Positions 32,862 to 42,588 are shown, numbered from the stretch's first letter. The stretch is DNA of 64,000 bases from DASVVT01 sp036386415 (GCA_036386415.1 DASVVT010000040.1:1-64000); one strand, 5' to 3'. The notes: generated by a model from the sequence alone, not told the origin. Program-made: numbers and translations.

Positions 32862-34283
32862 ATGGCAGAACAAATCCTGCCCGGAGTACAAATCGAGGTG
32901 AGGGCCGAGGCGCTCATCGTCGGCGGCCCCATCTCGGTGGGCAACATCGGCATCGTCGGGACTGCCGCCCGAGGCACCAGGAACAAGGTTGAGGTGATTG
33001 GCAGCTACGGCGAAGCCAGAGAGATTTTCGGCCCCTACGACGCCTTCGACGCGCCCGAGACGACGGGCGCCCCTTTGACCCTCGTCCGCGCCCTCGAAAT
33101 CGCTTACAACAATGGCGCGTCCACCGTCTTCGCCGTCCGGGTCGCAGGCACCGCCCCCGCCAACGCGGCCCCGTCAACCTCCGACCTTGCGGGCAATGAC
33201 CCGCTCATAAACATCCACGCGAAAAACTCCGGCTCGCGCGGCAACGACATCAGGCTCACCATTGCCGAAAAAGACGCCGACCCGTTAACCGACGACACTA
33301 TCGTGACCATCACTAACGGGACTGTGACGGAGACTTACACCGTCAAGAGCAACGTCGAACTGGCGGCACAGACTGCCGAGCGCTCGAATCTCGTCACGGT
33401 CACGTCCAAGGGAGCGTCCGCCAAGCTCGTTCCTATCACCAACGTGGCTTTCGCTGGCGGCCAGAGCGGCGCGGACGCGACCCCCAGCGATTACGAGGAT
33501 GGGCTGGCGGAGTTGACGAACCAGAACGCGCACATCATCGTCGCCGCCGGACTCTCTGACGACATCATCGCCGACGAACTGATGGCACACGTCAACGCGG
33601 CCTCGACCGACAAGGTCAAACGCGACCGCATCGCCGTCGTCGGCAGCCGCGCCGCGACCGCGCCGCCAAGCGCAGCGACTTTCCCTGCCGCAGCACGCAC
33701 TCCCGCCGTGTCGAGCGACCGTGTCGTCTACGTCGCGCCCGGCATCAAGGTCAACGATTCGGCGGCCAAGAAGGAGGTGACGCTGCCGGGCGCTTACGCC
33801 GCCGCAGCCATCGCCGGGATGCTCAGTGCGCGCAGCCCGCACATCAGCCTGACGAACAAGGCCGTCGCCGTCGGCGGGCTGGAAGCCGAATTCAGCGCGG
33901 CGCAGTTGGAGGGACTCGTACAGGCGGGCGTGCTCGCCATCGAGAAGCGGCGCGGCATCCGCGTCGTCAAGGGCATCACCACAGACCCCGGAGCCTTCCA
34001 GCAGATCACCACGCGGCGCATCGTGGACTTCGCGAAGTTCGGCGTGCGCGCCGCCGCCGAGCCGTTCATCGGCCTGCTCAATAACGACCGCGTGCGTCAG
34101 GCACTCAAAGGCTCAATCAACGGCTTTCTCGCCGACATGGTGACGGACGAGATGATAATCAGCTACGAGTTGGATGTGACGGCGACCCGCGACGACGAGA
34201 TACGCGGCGTCGCCAGAGTCACCATGACCGTTCGACCGACCTTCAGCATTGACTTCATCAAGGTCGTGATGTTCCTCGGGTAA
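32862..34283 (+). CDS. Contractile tail sheath protein
   Basis: 473 residues, starting behind AAAAGGAGAT. The N-terminus LPGVQIEVRAEALIVGGPIS and the C-terminal block (TTRRIVDFAKFGVRAAAEPF, LNNDRVRQALKGSINGFLAD, VTMTVRPTFSIDFIKVVMF) are typical of sheath proteins that polymerise and contract around the tube. An inserted domain at about 125-215 matches one in the preceding protein. The polypeptide length fits phage sheaths. Confidence 0.93.
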   Translation: MAEQILPGVQIEVRAEALIVGGPISVGNIGIVGTAARGTRNKVEVIGSYGEAREIFGPYDAFDAPETTGAPLTLVRALEIAYNNGASTVFAVRVAGTAPANAAPSTSDLAGNDPLINIHAKNSGSRGNDIRLTIAEKDADPLTDDTIVTITNGTVTETYTVKSNVELAAQTAERSNLVTVTSKGASAKLVPITNVAFAGGQSGADATPSDYEDGLAELTNQNAHIIVAAGLSDDIIADELMAHVNAASTDKVKRDRIAVVGSRAATAPPSAATFPAAARTPAVSSDRVVYVAPGIKVNDSAAKKEVTLPGAYAAAAIAGMLSARSPHISLTNKAVAVGGLEAEFSAAQLEGLVQAGVLAIEKRRGIRVVKGITTDPGAFQQITTRRIVDFAKFGVRAAAEPFIGLLNNDRVRQALKGSINGFLADMVTDEMIISYELDVTATRDDEIRGVARVTMTVRPTFSIDFIKVVMFLG

Positions 34284-34295
34284 GGAGGCCCAATT

Positions 34296-34796
34296 ATGCC
34301 GAACACCAACGTTTTCCGGGGGTCCGATGCGACCCTCACTCTGGCCGTAGATACAGGAGCGGAGGGCGACGCGGCGCAGGAGATTATAGAGCTTTATCAA
34401 CTGAGCCCCGTTGGCCGCGCGACCAGCGTTGACGTTTACGTCAACACAGAGCTCGAACTCTTCCACGAGCTCGGCAGGCGACACCCGGCCGTGCTTCGTC
34501 CGGGCAACATAGAGGTCAGCGGCAAGGTCGGTCGCGCCTTCATCAACGGCGCGCTGCTGCGGCTGCTGCTCGGCAAGGGCGCGCTCACAGAGCGCGAGAA
34601 CGAGCCGTATCCGCAGCCGTCCTTCAACCTTATGCTCGACTTGAAAGACCCGGCCACGCCCGACACGGGCAGCACGCTGACCGTGCACGGCGTCAAGTTC
34701 GAGAACTGGTCTTACAGCTTGCCCGAAGACGACTTCGTGATGGAGGCCGTCACTTTCAAGGGACTGTTCATCACGGTCGAGGACAGGGAAGGGTAA
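34296..34796 (+). CDS. Tail tube protein
   Basis: A 166-residue protein immediately after the sheath. The beta-rich pattern NIEVSGKVGRAFINGALLRLL, FNLMLDLKDPATPD and LTVHGVKFENWSYSLPEDDF matches the small beta-barrel tube proteins of myophage-type tails. It should stack as hexameric rings inside the sheath. Size and synteny support the call more than any single motif. Confidence 0.8.
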   Translation: MPNTNVFRGSDATLTLAVDTGAEGDAAQEIIELYQLSPVGRATSVDVYVNTELELFHELGRRHPAVLRPGNIEVSGKVGRAFINGALLRLLLGKGALTERENEPYPQPSFNLMLDLKDPATPDTGSTLTVHGVKFENWSYSLPEDDFVMEAVTFKGLFITVEDREG

Positions 34797-34802
34797 AGCG
34801 TG

Positions 34803-35270
34803 ATGGCGCTGACAGCCGAAGAACTGCTCGCAGGCGGCGCGCTCACACACGAGGTTGCTGTCACGCCCGAGCTGCTCGGCGACGGCAACGGCCTGTCCGA
34901 GTCGCGCGTCACGCTCCGCCCGCTGACGGTGCGCGACCTGCAACGCATCGGCAAGGCCGCGCGCGAGGACGAGAGCCTGTCTGCGGCTTTGATAATCCAG
35001 CACGCCCTCGTCGAGCCGTCGCTCAAGATAGACCAGGTCTCGCAACTGCCAGCGGGTCTCGCACGCTTCCTGCTCGAACGTATCAACGCCATCAGCGGCA
35101 TCAATACCGCGCGCACAGAACTCGAAGAGGTCGTGCAGGCTCCGCTGGCGCGTGCCTGCTTCATCCTCGCCAAAGAGTTCGGTTGGACTCCCGAAGAGGT
35201 GAGCGGGCTGACCATCGGCCAGATACTTCTCTATCTGGAGATGGCGCACGGAGGGGGTGATGGCGTGTGA
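34803..35270 (+). CDS. Tail assembly chaperone-like protein
   Basis: A 155-residue helical protein after the tube gene. VTLRPLTVRDLQRIGKAARED, and the later LTIGQILLYLEMAH, resemble the small assembly chaperones that sit before the tape measure in P2/PBSX-like tails. It overlaps the next gene by four bases (GTGTGA). The function is inferred from position and helical content. Confidence 0.65.
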   Translation: MALTAEELLAGGALTHEVAVTPELLGDGNGLSESRVTLRPLTVRDLQRIGKAAREDESLSAALIIQHALVEPSLKIDQVSQLPAGLARFLLERINAISGINTARTELEEVVQAPLARACFILAKEFGWTPEEVSGLTIGQILLYLEMAHGGGDGV

Positions 35271-37138
35271 GTCCCGGCTATGAACTCTTCCGGCGTGCCA
35301 TGGCTGCGTCCCTGTCGTTGAACGGCGGAGGTGCGCCGCGCCGCTGGCGACAGCAGTTGCGGCGGCGTGGCGCACGCCTCGACGCGGAGCGGCGCGCGAC
35401 CCGTTGGGTACTCGGCATGGCCGACGTGCTCCCGGCCTTGCGCGACGGGCCGCTGTGGGGCGACTACCTCTCGCAACTCGTTGCCGGGCAGGCAAGCCCG
35501 CGTGAGACACGCGACGCGGCGCGTTCCGTCGCGACGGAGGTGACCCCACGCGCGAGTCATAGGGTGGCCCCTGTCCGCCGTGGCGCGTTCGGCGGCGAAC
35601 GTCACGCGCGTGCTGCTCCCGTCGCGCGCCGCCCGGATGAACGTCCCGCACGATTTGAAGACGCAGACGCGCGGCACGCAGGGAACGCCGAACGGGCGAG
35701 CATGCCCTCACGCCGGACAACACGAATGACGCGCGATGCAGACCCGACGCGGACGACCGGCGTGCGAGCGTGCGCGGCCACGATTGACAGTCCCGCGATG
35801 GAGACTCCGACGCTGCCGGAGCGGAACGAAAACAGTTCTGAACAAGGCCACGGCGCGGCTACAGTCGAGCGGCGCAACGCGGCCAGCGAGAGTCAGACGA
35901 CCGGCGATGTTGAATCAAGACGAGGCACAGGCGTCGTCAACAGACTGCCGCTCAGGGCGAGCCAAAGTTTGCTCTCCCGCTTGCTCGCGCAGGGAGATTC
36001 ATCTCGAGTGGAACAGCCGCGGATTCAAGCTGAAGGCGAAGCGGCACGGACTCCCTCCGCTTCGGCTCAATGGGCGACAACAACTGTGAAGAGAATGCCC
36101 CACTCAATAGAAAGCTCCGGGGTTTCCGGCGAACCGGTCGGCTCCCTGGTCGGGCTCAACGACAAAGATGCTTCGGTCGGCGAAAGGTCTTCCTTATCGT
36201 CGGCGTTTGACGACAGGATTGCTCGTCGCGCCATGGCGATTACTCCGGGCACAGCCGGGACTTCCGTTGAAACCATTTCGAGTAATCACGAAATCTCCCG
36301 GCGATTGCGACGCATAACACGCCTTGCCCACGGCCAACGGTTGAAGGCCAGCCTGCCCGTACTGGACAGCAACGAAGGAGAGACAATCGCCCTTGTCGGC
36401 GAACTGGTAAATCGTGCCGGGCACGCGATGTGGCGCGGCAGAGCTTTGCCGTCATCGGCGGCGCGGGTATTGAACGCTGGAACGCCCCTCGCAGAGCAGT
36501 GGTCGCTCACCCTCAAGGGAGAAACAGTGCCGCTTGATTTACTGTCTTCACTCGCCTTCGCGTCTCTCGCCGGGGCTGCCTCAGGCGGCAAGCCAGAACG
36601 GGAAAAGACCTCTGTGGTCACGGCAGGCCATGATGATCCCGCCGCTGCCGTCAGCATGCACGGGCAGCATATTCTCGACGACACTGGCCGCGCGTCAGCC
36701 AGACCCTCCGAGACACTGGCCGCACAGGCGCAAGACACCGGCGCGGCGGGACGGTCGCAGCGTGTCGCTGGCGGCAACGGTCGCGGGATGAGCGGAGTCC
36801 GTGCGGCGGATGAAATGCCCGCGAGTGAAGAGTTGCGACAACGCCACGAGCATACAGGGAGCTTTAGACCGGAAGGCGTCAACGCACTTATGCCCGCCTT
36901 CCTCCACGACGATGCGCGAGGCTTACACGCGCCGGAGCTTTCGCCTTTGATTCCGCCTCACACGGTGGACGGGCCTGTATTGCCGGTCGCGGTTGCCGCC
37001 GCGCGGCAGGGCGCGCGTGTCGAAGCGAAGGCGGCCTCCGAACTCGCCGAACCTTCGCCCACGGACCTCGATGCGCTGGCCGAAAAAATCAAGCTCATAC
37101 TCGACGAGCAGGCCCGCCGCCACGGCATAGACGTGTAA
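35267..37138 (+). CDS. Large disordered protein in tape-measure position
   Basis: A 623-residue protein starting at an overlapping GTG. The N-terminal ~75 residues look folded (RWRQQLRRRGARLDAERRATRW ... LWGDYLSQLVAGQ). The middle ~450 residues are Arg/Ala/Ser/Thr-rich, low-complexity and without long hydrophobic helices. The C-terminus ends DLDALAEKIKLILDEQARRHG, an amphipathic helix. In phage gene order the tape measure sits here, but normal tape measures are coiled coil with membrane segments. It may be a disordered spacer, a scaffold or an entirely new component. Confidence 0.6.
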   Translation: MSPGYELFRRAMAASLSLNGGGAPRRWRQQLRRRGARLDAERRATRWVLGMADVLPALRDGPLWGDYLSQLVAGQASPRETRDAARSVATEVTPRASHRVAPVRRGAFGGERHARAAPVARRPDERPARFEDADARHAGNAERASMPSRRTTRMTRDADPTRTTGVRACAATIDSPAMETPTLPERNENSSEQGHGAATVERRNAASESQTTGDVESRRGTGVVNRLPLRASQSLLSRLLAQGDSSRVEQPRIQAEGEAARTPSASAQWATTTVKRMPHSIESSGVSGEPVGSLVGLNDKDASVGERSSLSSAFDDRIARRAMAITPGTAGTSVETISSNHEISRRLRRITRLAHGQRLKASLPVLDSNEGETIALVGELVNRAGHAMWRGRALPSSAARVLNAGTPLAEQWSLTLKGETVPLDLLSSLAFASLAGAASGGKPEREKTSVVTAGHDDPAAAVSMHGQHILDDTGRASARPSETLAAQAQDTGAAGRSQRVAGGNGRGMSGVRAADEMPASEELRQRHEHTGSFRPEGVNALMPAFLHDDARGLHAPELSPLIPPHTVDGPVLPVAVAAARQGARVEAKAASELAEPSPTDLDALAEKIKLILDEQARRHGIDV

Positions 37139-37143
37139 CAACC

Positions 37144-37713
37144 ATGCGACCGATGCTGGATGAACTTGAGCTGCCGCTGGTGCAGGAGATCAACACGCTG
37201 GAGCGGCGCGTTCTGGCCGAACACAAGCCACCGGGCATGGCCGGAAGCCTCCTGCAAAACCTTGGGCGACGACCCTTCCGCGTCGCGCTCTGGGGCGTCG
37301 CAGCCGGGACGGTCGCCCCGGAGATGGAAGCGCGTGTCTTCATAGAGAAGTTGGACGGCAAGTACCGTGAGGGAAGTCCGCTGCCCTTCGCGGCTGACAT
37401 CGTCGCCGACGCGCGGCTCGAAAAGGTAGTGATAGAAGACCTGAGAGTGCAGGAGCTTGCAGGAAAGCCAGAGCGCTTCGCCTACGTCGTGACGCTGCGT
37501 GAGTACATTGAGCCGGTCGAACCCGAAGACGCCTCGCTCGTGGATACGGACGCGTTGGCAGACGCACAATCGCTGGTGGACGAATTCGTCGCGGCGCTCG
37601 GGCCGGGGATGGAATTTGTCGCCAGCCTCGAACAGTTTGCTACATCGATGGGGGATTTCCTGCGGCGCTTTGAAGAGTTTCGCAACATAGTCAGCGGCGC
37701 AGGCACGGGCTGA
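37144..37713 (+). CDS. gpU/DNA-circularisation-like tail protein
   Basis: A 189-residue protein. LQNLGRRPFRVALWGVAAG, FIEKLDGKYREGSPLPFAAD and VQELAGKPERFAYVVTLREYI are the pattern of gpU or DNA_circ_N-like baseplate/tail proteins. The C-terminal ~65 residues are helical. The first ~125 residues are paralogous to the N-terminus of the giant protein at 38210. It probably forms a ring at the tube-baseplate junction. Confidence 0.75.
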   Translation: MRPMLDELELPLVQEINTLERRVLAEHKPPGMAGSLLQNLGRRPFRVALWGVAAGTVAPEMEARVFIEKLDGKYREGSPLPFAADIVADARLEKVVIEDLRVQELAGKPERFAYVVTLREYIEPVEPEDASLVDTDALADAQSLVDEFVAALGPGMEFVASLEQFATSMGDFLRRFEEFRNIVSGAGTG

Positions 37714-37741
37714 TAACCGTAGTCCGAAAGGAGAAGAGATA

Positions 37742-38164
37742 ATGCCAGACCCACAGAGCCTCTACCAGGAATTGCAACACGCGCTGGATGATTTTAAGAA
37801 TTTCCTGAACGAGCATGCGGACGACATCCAGCCGGTCATCGGGCCGCTCAACCAGCTTCTCAATAACCGCGTCTTCGAGCTGATCGACCAGCTTGTTGAG
37901 CTGCTGACGCGCCTGAGGGCCGAGATTGCCAACCTGAACATTAACAACCTCGGCCCGCTCGATCAGGTGACGGAGTTCACCGCCTCCATCAAGACGTTGC
38001 TTGAGACCTCGAAGAGCCTCCTGCCCAATGAGGCCGGGACGATTAACGATATCCTCGCTGCCGTCGATGTCGTGGGCGGCTTGCCGACTATCAACACGGT
38101 TAAGGACGACATCCTCAGCGCGATTGACGTAATTATCGAACGCCTGAATTTCCTCAAGTCTTAA
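37742..38164 (+). CDS. Small helical protein of the tail cluster
   Basis: A 140-residue acidic, largely helical protein (LYQELQHALDDFKNFLNEHAD, LNQLLNNRVFELIDQLVELL) with strong leucine periodicity. It starts behind AAAGGAGAAG. No family is recognised. Location between the two gpU-like genes suggests an assembly factor, adaptor or short tape-like component. Confidence 0.65.
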   Translation: MPDPQSLYQELQHALDDFKNFLNEHADDIQPVIGPLNQLLNNRVFELIDQLVELLTRLRAEIANLNINNLGPLDQVTEFTASIKTLLETSKSLLPNEAGTINDILAAVDVVGGLPTINTVKDDILSAIDVIIERLNFLKS

Positions 38165-38209
38165 GGTCCGGCGCGCGTCCGCAGTCGTGCGCGCGCGTGA
38201 GTGAGAGAC

Positions 38210-41200
38210 ATGGAACCGATCAAGCCCATGCTCGGCGACATCGAGCTGCAACTCGTGCAGAAGATTGAGACCGAGCAGGATCAAACCCTGACGCAACACG
38301 AAGTGCCCGCACTCGAAGGCGACTTCCTACAGCGGCAGGGCCGCCGTGCGTCACGCCTCACGTTGGAAGGCGTGATGGTGGGGCCGGAGGCCGGGGAACA
38401 GCTTGAGACCTTGCGCGACAAATTTCGTTCCGCCGCGCCGGTTTCGTTCGTCGCAGACATCGCCACCGCAACACAGGTGGGTGAAGTGCTCATCGAAGAG
38501 TTGTCAACGCGTGAACTGGCTGGCAACCCTGAGCGGTTCGCTTACGCTCTCACGCTGCGCGAGCGCCTGCCCCCGCCACCCCCAGAGACCGTGCCGCTGC
38601 CGGAGCCACCCGACACCCCGGACATTCCCCCTGACACGGGCACACTCGTCATCGAAGTCGTCGCAGAGGGCGCGATAGACATGGCGAACGTGAGAGTCAC
38701 ACTTGAGGGGACGAACCCGGACACTACTTCTTTCTCGCGCGTTCTCACGAACCGCACGGGCGATACCTGGACGGAGACGGGCCTGCTGCCTGGACGCTTC
38801 ACCGTCAGGGCGGCGACGCAGGACGCAGACCCGGCCACGGCCACAGACTCGGCGCAGGTCACAGCCGGGCAGACGACGACTATCACGCTCACGCTGCGCC
38901 GTGGCGCGCCCGTCGCCACGATGTTCCTCATCCACTTCCGCTTCGATAGGGCTTTCGTAGAGCCGTGCGCGCGCGCCGTCTTGCGGCAGGTCGCAGACTT
39001 CGCGGCAGCCAATACCAGCCAGAAGCTACTCATTGTCGGCCATACGGACAAGACCGGCCCGCCCGAATACAACCAATCGCTCTCTGAGCGGCGCGCGCGC
39101 AGCGTCTTCGCCTTCCTGACTTTCGGCGGCAACCCGAACGCGTCCTTCGCCGAGTGGGACGCGCTGCGCCACACGCGCCCCTCCGGCACGATCACGACCG
39201 TCAAGGACAGTTGGGGATTGCGCGAGGCCCAGCACATGCTGCAAGACCTGGGCGACTATCCGGGCAACGTTGACGGGCTAAACGGGCCGCTGACGCGCGA
39301 GGCTGTGCGCGCTTTCCGCTGTCGCAAGGGGCTGCCGCCCGGAGACACGATCAACGAGAACGAGGACGCCGTGTGGGAAGCCCTCATCAGGGACTACATG
39401 GCGCAGGATTCTTTCAACATCCCCACCACACAGTTCCAGCCCAACTGCACCGGTGAGATTCTGAAGTGGCTCGGCTGCGGCGAGGAAGACCCCATTGACC
39501 GCAGGAGGGATGCGTTCCGTCCTAGCCGCCGCACCGAACTGCTGTTCGTGAGGGCTAACAGCCTGCCCTGCCAGGTGCCGCAGCCGGACACGTTCAACCT
39601 GCCCAATACGCCCCCCGTCAATAACGACTGGTGTGTAGGCCCGCGCCAACCGGCGCGGACAGGGCACGGATGCTTCGTCAGCCCGCATCGCACGCTTAAA
39701 AACCAGCCCCAGCCTTGCTCGACCTCGCCGACAGGCCCCTTCTGCCGCCAGCCCGCCGAGCCGGGCAGCATCACCGTCAACGGCAGGATCACGCTTGAGA
39801 ACGGCACGGGCGCAGCCAACCAGCCCTTCGTCCTGATAGCGCCCGACGGCGAGTTCGTCACGGGCGAACTGGGCAACGGCGAGCCTCGCCTCAACCGCAC
39901 CACCGACGGCAGCGGCAACTTCACGTTCGCCGACAAGCGCAGAGGTTTCTACTACCTTGCAGTGCAGAGCAAAGCGGGTCAGCCCCCCTTGCTCGTCAAG
40001 CTGGAGGGGAGTGGCGACGAGACGGTGAAAGGGAACGCCGTCTGCAAGGCGCTACGCGCGAACTCCGACACTCTCAACGTCGTCATCGTCGACGCGCCTA
40101 CCCTCCGCGAGATACGCATCCCTGCGGCGGCGCACCTGATGACCGCCCTGCATCCGGGAACAAGGGAGGTGCGTACTTGCCCTGCGTCTTTAGGAGGCGC
40201 GCCGCTGCCGCAGCGCACCAGGCACGCGGCCGCCGACGTGCAGAGCTTCTTCGCGGCGGCCAATCGCGTCTGGCGACAGGCGCGCATCCGTCTCCTGCTT
40301 GCGGACGCAGACATACTCCGCGAAGCCTACGCTTTCCGCATCGACTGTGAAGTGGACGGCAACGAGTTCGCCTTCATTCTAGAAAGATGTGCCTACCCGA
40401 ACACAGTCAACTTCTTCTTCTTCGGCGACTTGAGCGGGACTTCCGAAGCGGGCCTCACCGTCCAGGCGGCCATCACGGGGCCGCGCCTACAGGTGGACGG
40501 GTGCGCCGTGAGCGATAGATTCCTCTTCTTGGTCGACACAGAGATTGACGCGACTCAGACCGAGCAGGTGGTGGCGCACGAGTTCGGTCACTTCGTTGGT
40601 CTAGGCATCCCCGACCACGTCCAGAACTCGGCGGCCAATAGCAACCGCCTGATGCTGGCCGGGACGCTCGACGGCTCGAACCGCACGCTCGTCGCGGACG
40701 AGGTGGCGGTGGCGCGCGCCTCTAAGAACGCGGGCCTCGATTGCTTGCCGCTCACGCTCAACGTGACCGGGGCGACGCGCATCGGCGGCGCGCGCAGCCA
40801 CGAGTTCGTCGTGCTGCAAAATGCCTCCGGCGTCGTTACCGTGGACGCGGTGATTAACCCGCGACTGCTCGACCCGGTGCTCGGCTCGCTCGCCATCAGC
40901 GGCGGCCTGCCCGGCGCGAACCCGCAGCAGCGCACCGTCAGCGCAGCGGCGGCTGGCCCACCGGTCGAGATTGTCGCCACCTACACGCCCGTGGGGGGCG
41001 GCAACCCGGTCATTACCTTCGTCACGATTCATGTTGTGACCTTCAGGCTCACAGTCACCGGGGCGAACCAGGTTGGCGGCGCAGGGAGCACGACCTTCGC
41101 CGCACGACGCGACCCGGCTGCCGTCGCCACGGTCATCGCACAGATTGACCCGCTCCCGTTCTGCGTGCCGACCACGTTGGTGACGTGGACGGGCGGCAGA

Positions 41201-42508
41201 CCCGTTGATGATCCCTTACGTCAAGTTGTGCCGCTCGATCCGGCAGGGCCGCATCCAGTCACGGCTACAGTCGCTGGCACTACGCTATCGGTTGTCATCA
41301 ACGTCATTGTGGTGGACCTTGACGTGGTAACGACGCCCACCGCCAACGCGCCAGCAGTCACGTTCGTCCGCATGGGGATGTGGGACAACGCTTTCGACGC
41401 CGCGGGCGCGGTCTTGAATACCGCTGTTGAGGCGAACAATTTTGCTGGCGCTGACACACAGAAGTTTCACCTGCGCGTCAACGATCCCTCGCAGCGGCAA
41501 AGCGTCAATGTCGAATGGAGCACACTCGACCAAAACGGAAACAATCTCGACAACCCGGCGAATAAGACCATCACGCTCGTCGAAACCGCTGCCGGTTCCG
41601 GCGTCTTCATCTCACGCGGGCTGCTGCTCGTCACGGACAACGACGATCAGCTGCAACCGACGCATAGCGGCCTCCCCGCTGGATTGCCCGACACCGGCTT
41701 GATTCGCAACATCAACCAGACGAATCATCGCGTCCGGCGAGCAAGCATGTTGGGGCGGATGCTGGCGATCTATCCGGGGTCAATTCCGGTGCGGGTAGAG
41801 TTGCCCGTCTTCGAGCGCGCCCCCGACTTCCGGCGCAGACTGCCGCTCCAAATCTTCGTCCTGCGGGGCATCACCGGCGCGCCCGTCACCCCCACGGGCG
41901 CGGGCGCTCAGATATGGACGCGCGACCTGCGCATCATCCGCGAGACCTACGAGCGCATCGGGATCAGCGTCTCGACCGAAGTTGCCCCCGGTACGCTCGC
42001 CGCCGACATCCAGACTTTTCAGGGTGATAGGCTTGTGCTGGTCACGCCGCCCGCGGCGCTGGTCGGCGTGACCGTTTTTAGTAAACCGCGCCGGACGCTC
42101 CTGGCAGGGGCCGTGACTAAGATCGCCGATACCGTGTGCGTGTTCTATGTCCCGAACTTTGATAGCACTGATCGGGGGGTTTCCTCCCCGGACGTTGATC
42201 AAGGCGAACCCGCGCGGGGGACGGCTTTCATCAACGTCAGCAATACGGCTAGCGGCCCCTACTCGCCCGCCCACGAGATCGGCCACCTTCTCACAGACAA
42301 ATCGGTATTTTCGAATGGAGGACATTACAATGAGCCGACCTTACCAGCAGGCAACCGCTTGCATGATGATCAGAACTTGATGAGGGGCGGAACTTCTGTC
42401 ACCGAGGGGGTCACGGAAACCAAACGCCTCTGGGACGCCAACGACCAGGACTTACTCAATCAATTCAATCAGATCAGGGTGCGGCCATCGCGCTTCATCA
42501 GGGTGTAA
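38210..42508 (+). CDS. Giant gpU-fused protein with OmpA, peptidoglycan-binding and two zinc-metallopeptidase domains
   Basis: About 1432 residues. Residues ~1-120 form a gpU-like tail domain (paralogue of the gene at 37144), followed by a Pro-rich linker and a beta-sandwich (~140-230). Then come an OmpA-like peptidoglycan-binding domain (~237-306, IVGHTDKTGPPEYNQSLSERRA), a PG_binding_1-type repeat (~332-375) and a Cys-rich stretch. A carboxypeptidase-like beta domain lies at ~520-610. A zincin at ~790 has HEFGHFVGLGIPDH and Met-turn NRLM. Immunoglobulin-like modules follow, and a second zincin near 1355 has HEIGHLL and NLMRGG. The tail domain would anchor it to the particle, while the rest bind cell wall and cut protein. 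This reads as a built-in effector. No signal peptide is seen. Confidence 0.85.
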   Translation: MEPIKPMLGDIELQLVQKIETEQDQTLTQHEVPALEGDFLQRQGRRASRLTLEGVMVGPEAGEQLETLRDKFRSAAPVSFVADIATATQVGEVLIEELSTRELAGNPERFAYALTLRERLPPPPPETVPLPEPPDTPDIPPDTGTLVIEVVAEGAIDMANVRVTLEGTNPDTTSFSRVLTNRTGDTWTETGLLPGRFTVRAATQDADPATATDSAQVTAGQTTTITLTLRRGAPVATMFLIHFRFDRAFVEPCARAVLRQVADFAAANTSQKLLIVGHTDKTGPPEYNQSLSERRARSVFAFLTFGGNPNASFAEWDALRHTRPSGTITTVKDSWGLREAQHMLQDLGDYPGNVDGLNGPLTREAVRAFRCRKGLPPGDTINENEDAVWEALIRDYMAQDSFNIPTTQFQPNCTGEILKWLGCGEEDPIDRRRDAFRPSRRTELLFVRANSLPCQVPQPDTFNLPNTPPVNNDWCVGPRQPARTGHGCFVSPHRTLKNQPQPCSTSPTGPFCRQPAEPGSITVNGRITLENGTGAANQPFVLIAPDGEFVTGELGNGEPRLNRTTDGSGNFTFADKRRGFYYLAVQSKAGQPPLLVKLEGSGDETVKGNAVCKALRANSDTLNVVIVDAPTLREIRIPAAAHLMTALHPGTREVRTCPASLGGAPLPQRTRHAAADVQSFFAAANRVWRQARIRLLLADADILREAYAFRIDCEVDGNEFAFILERCAYPNTVNFFFFGDLSGTSEAGLTVQAAITGPRLQVDGCAVSDRFLFLVDTEIDATQTEQVVAHEFGHFVGLGIPDHVQNSAANSNRLMLAGTLDGSNRTLVADEVAVARASKNAGLDCLPLTLNVTGATRIGGARSHEFVVLQNASGVVTVDAVINPRLLDPVLGSLAISGGLPGANPQQRTVSAAAAGPPVEIVATYTPVGGGNPVITFVTIHVVTFRLTVTGANQVGGAGSTTFAARRDPAAVATVIAQIDPLPFCVPTTLVTWTGGRPVDDPLRQVVPLDPAGPHPVTATVAGTTLSVVINVIVVDLDVVTTPTANAPAVTFVRMGMWDNAFDAAGAVLNTAVEANNFAGADTQKFHLRVNDPSQRQSVNVEWSTLDQNGNNLDNPANKTITLVETAAGSGVFISRGLLLVTDNDDQLQPTHSGLPAGLPDTGLIRNINQTNHRVRRASMLGRMLAIYPGSIPVRVELPVFERAPDFRRRLPLQIFVLRGITGAPVTPTGAGAQIWTRDLRIIRETYERIGISVSTEVAPGTLAADIQTFQGDRLVLVTPPAALVGVTVFSKPRRTLLAGAVTKIADTVCVFYVPNFDSTDRGVSSPDVDQGEPARGTAFINVSNTASGPYSPAHEIGHLLTDKSVFSNGGHYNEPTLPAGNRLHDDQNLMRGGTSVTEGVTETKRLWDANDQDLLNQFNQIRVRPSRFIRV

Positions 42509-42588
42509 GCGCCGCCGGGGGCCGGAGGCTTTCGCTCGGGTTGCGACGCTCCGACTTAAAATGGCTTGACTAATAAGGAGGTGTCCAA

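Noticed and set aside
35255..35270. Possible -1 programmed frameshift from chaperone gene into the next frame
   Set aside because: A TGA at 35258-35260 stops the -1 frame before the second gene, and no good slippery heptamer lies after it. The GTGTGA overlap is better explained by translational coupling.
34113..35723. 536-codon frame antisense to sheath, tube and chaperone genes
   Set aside because: It spans several real genes on the other strand and has no domain features.
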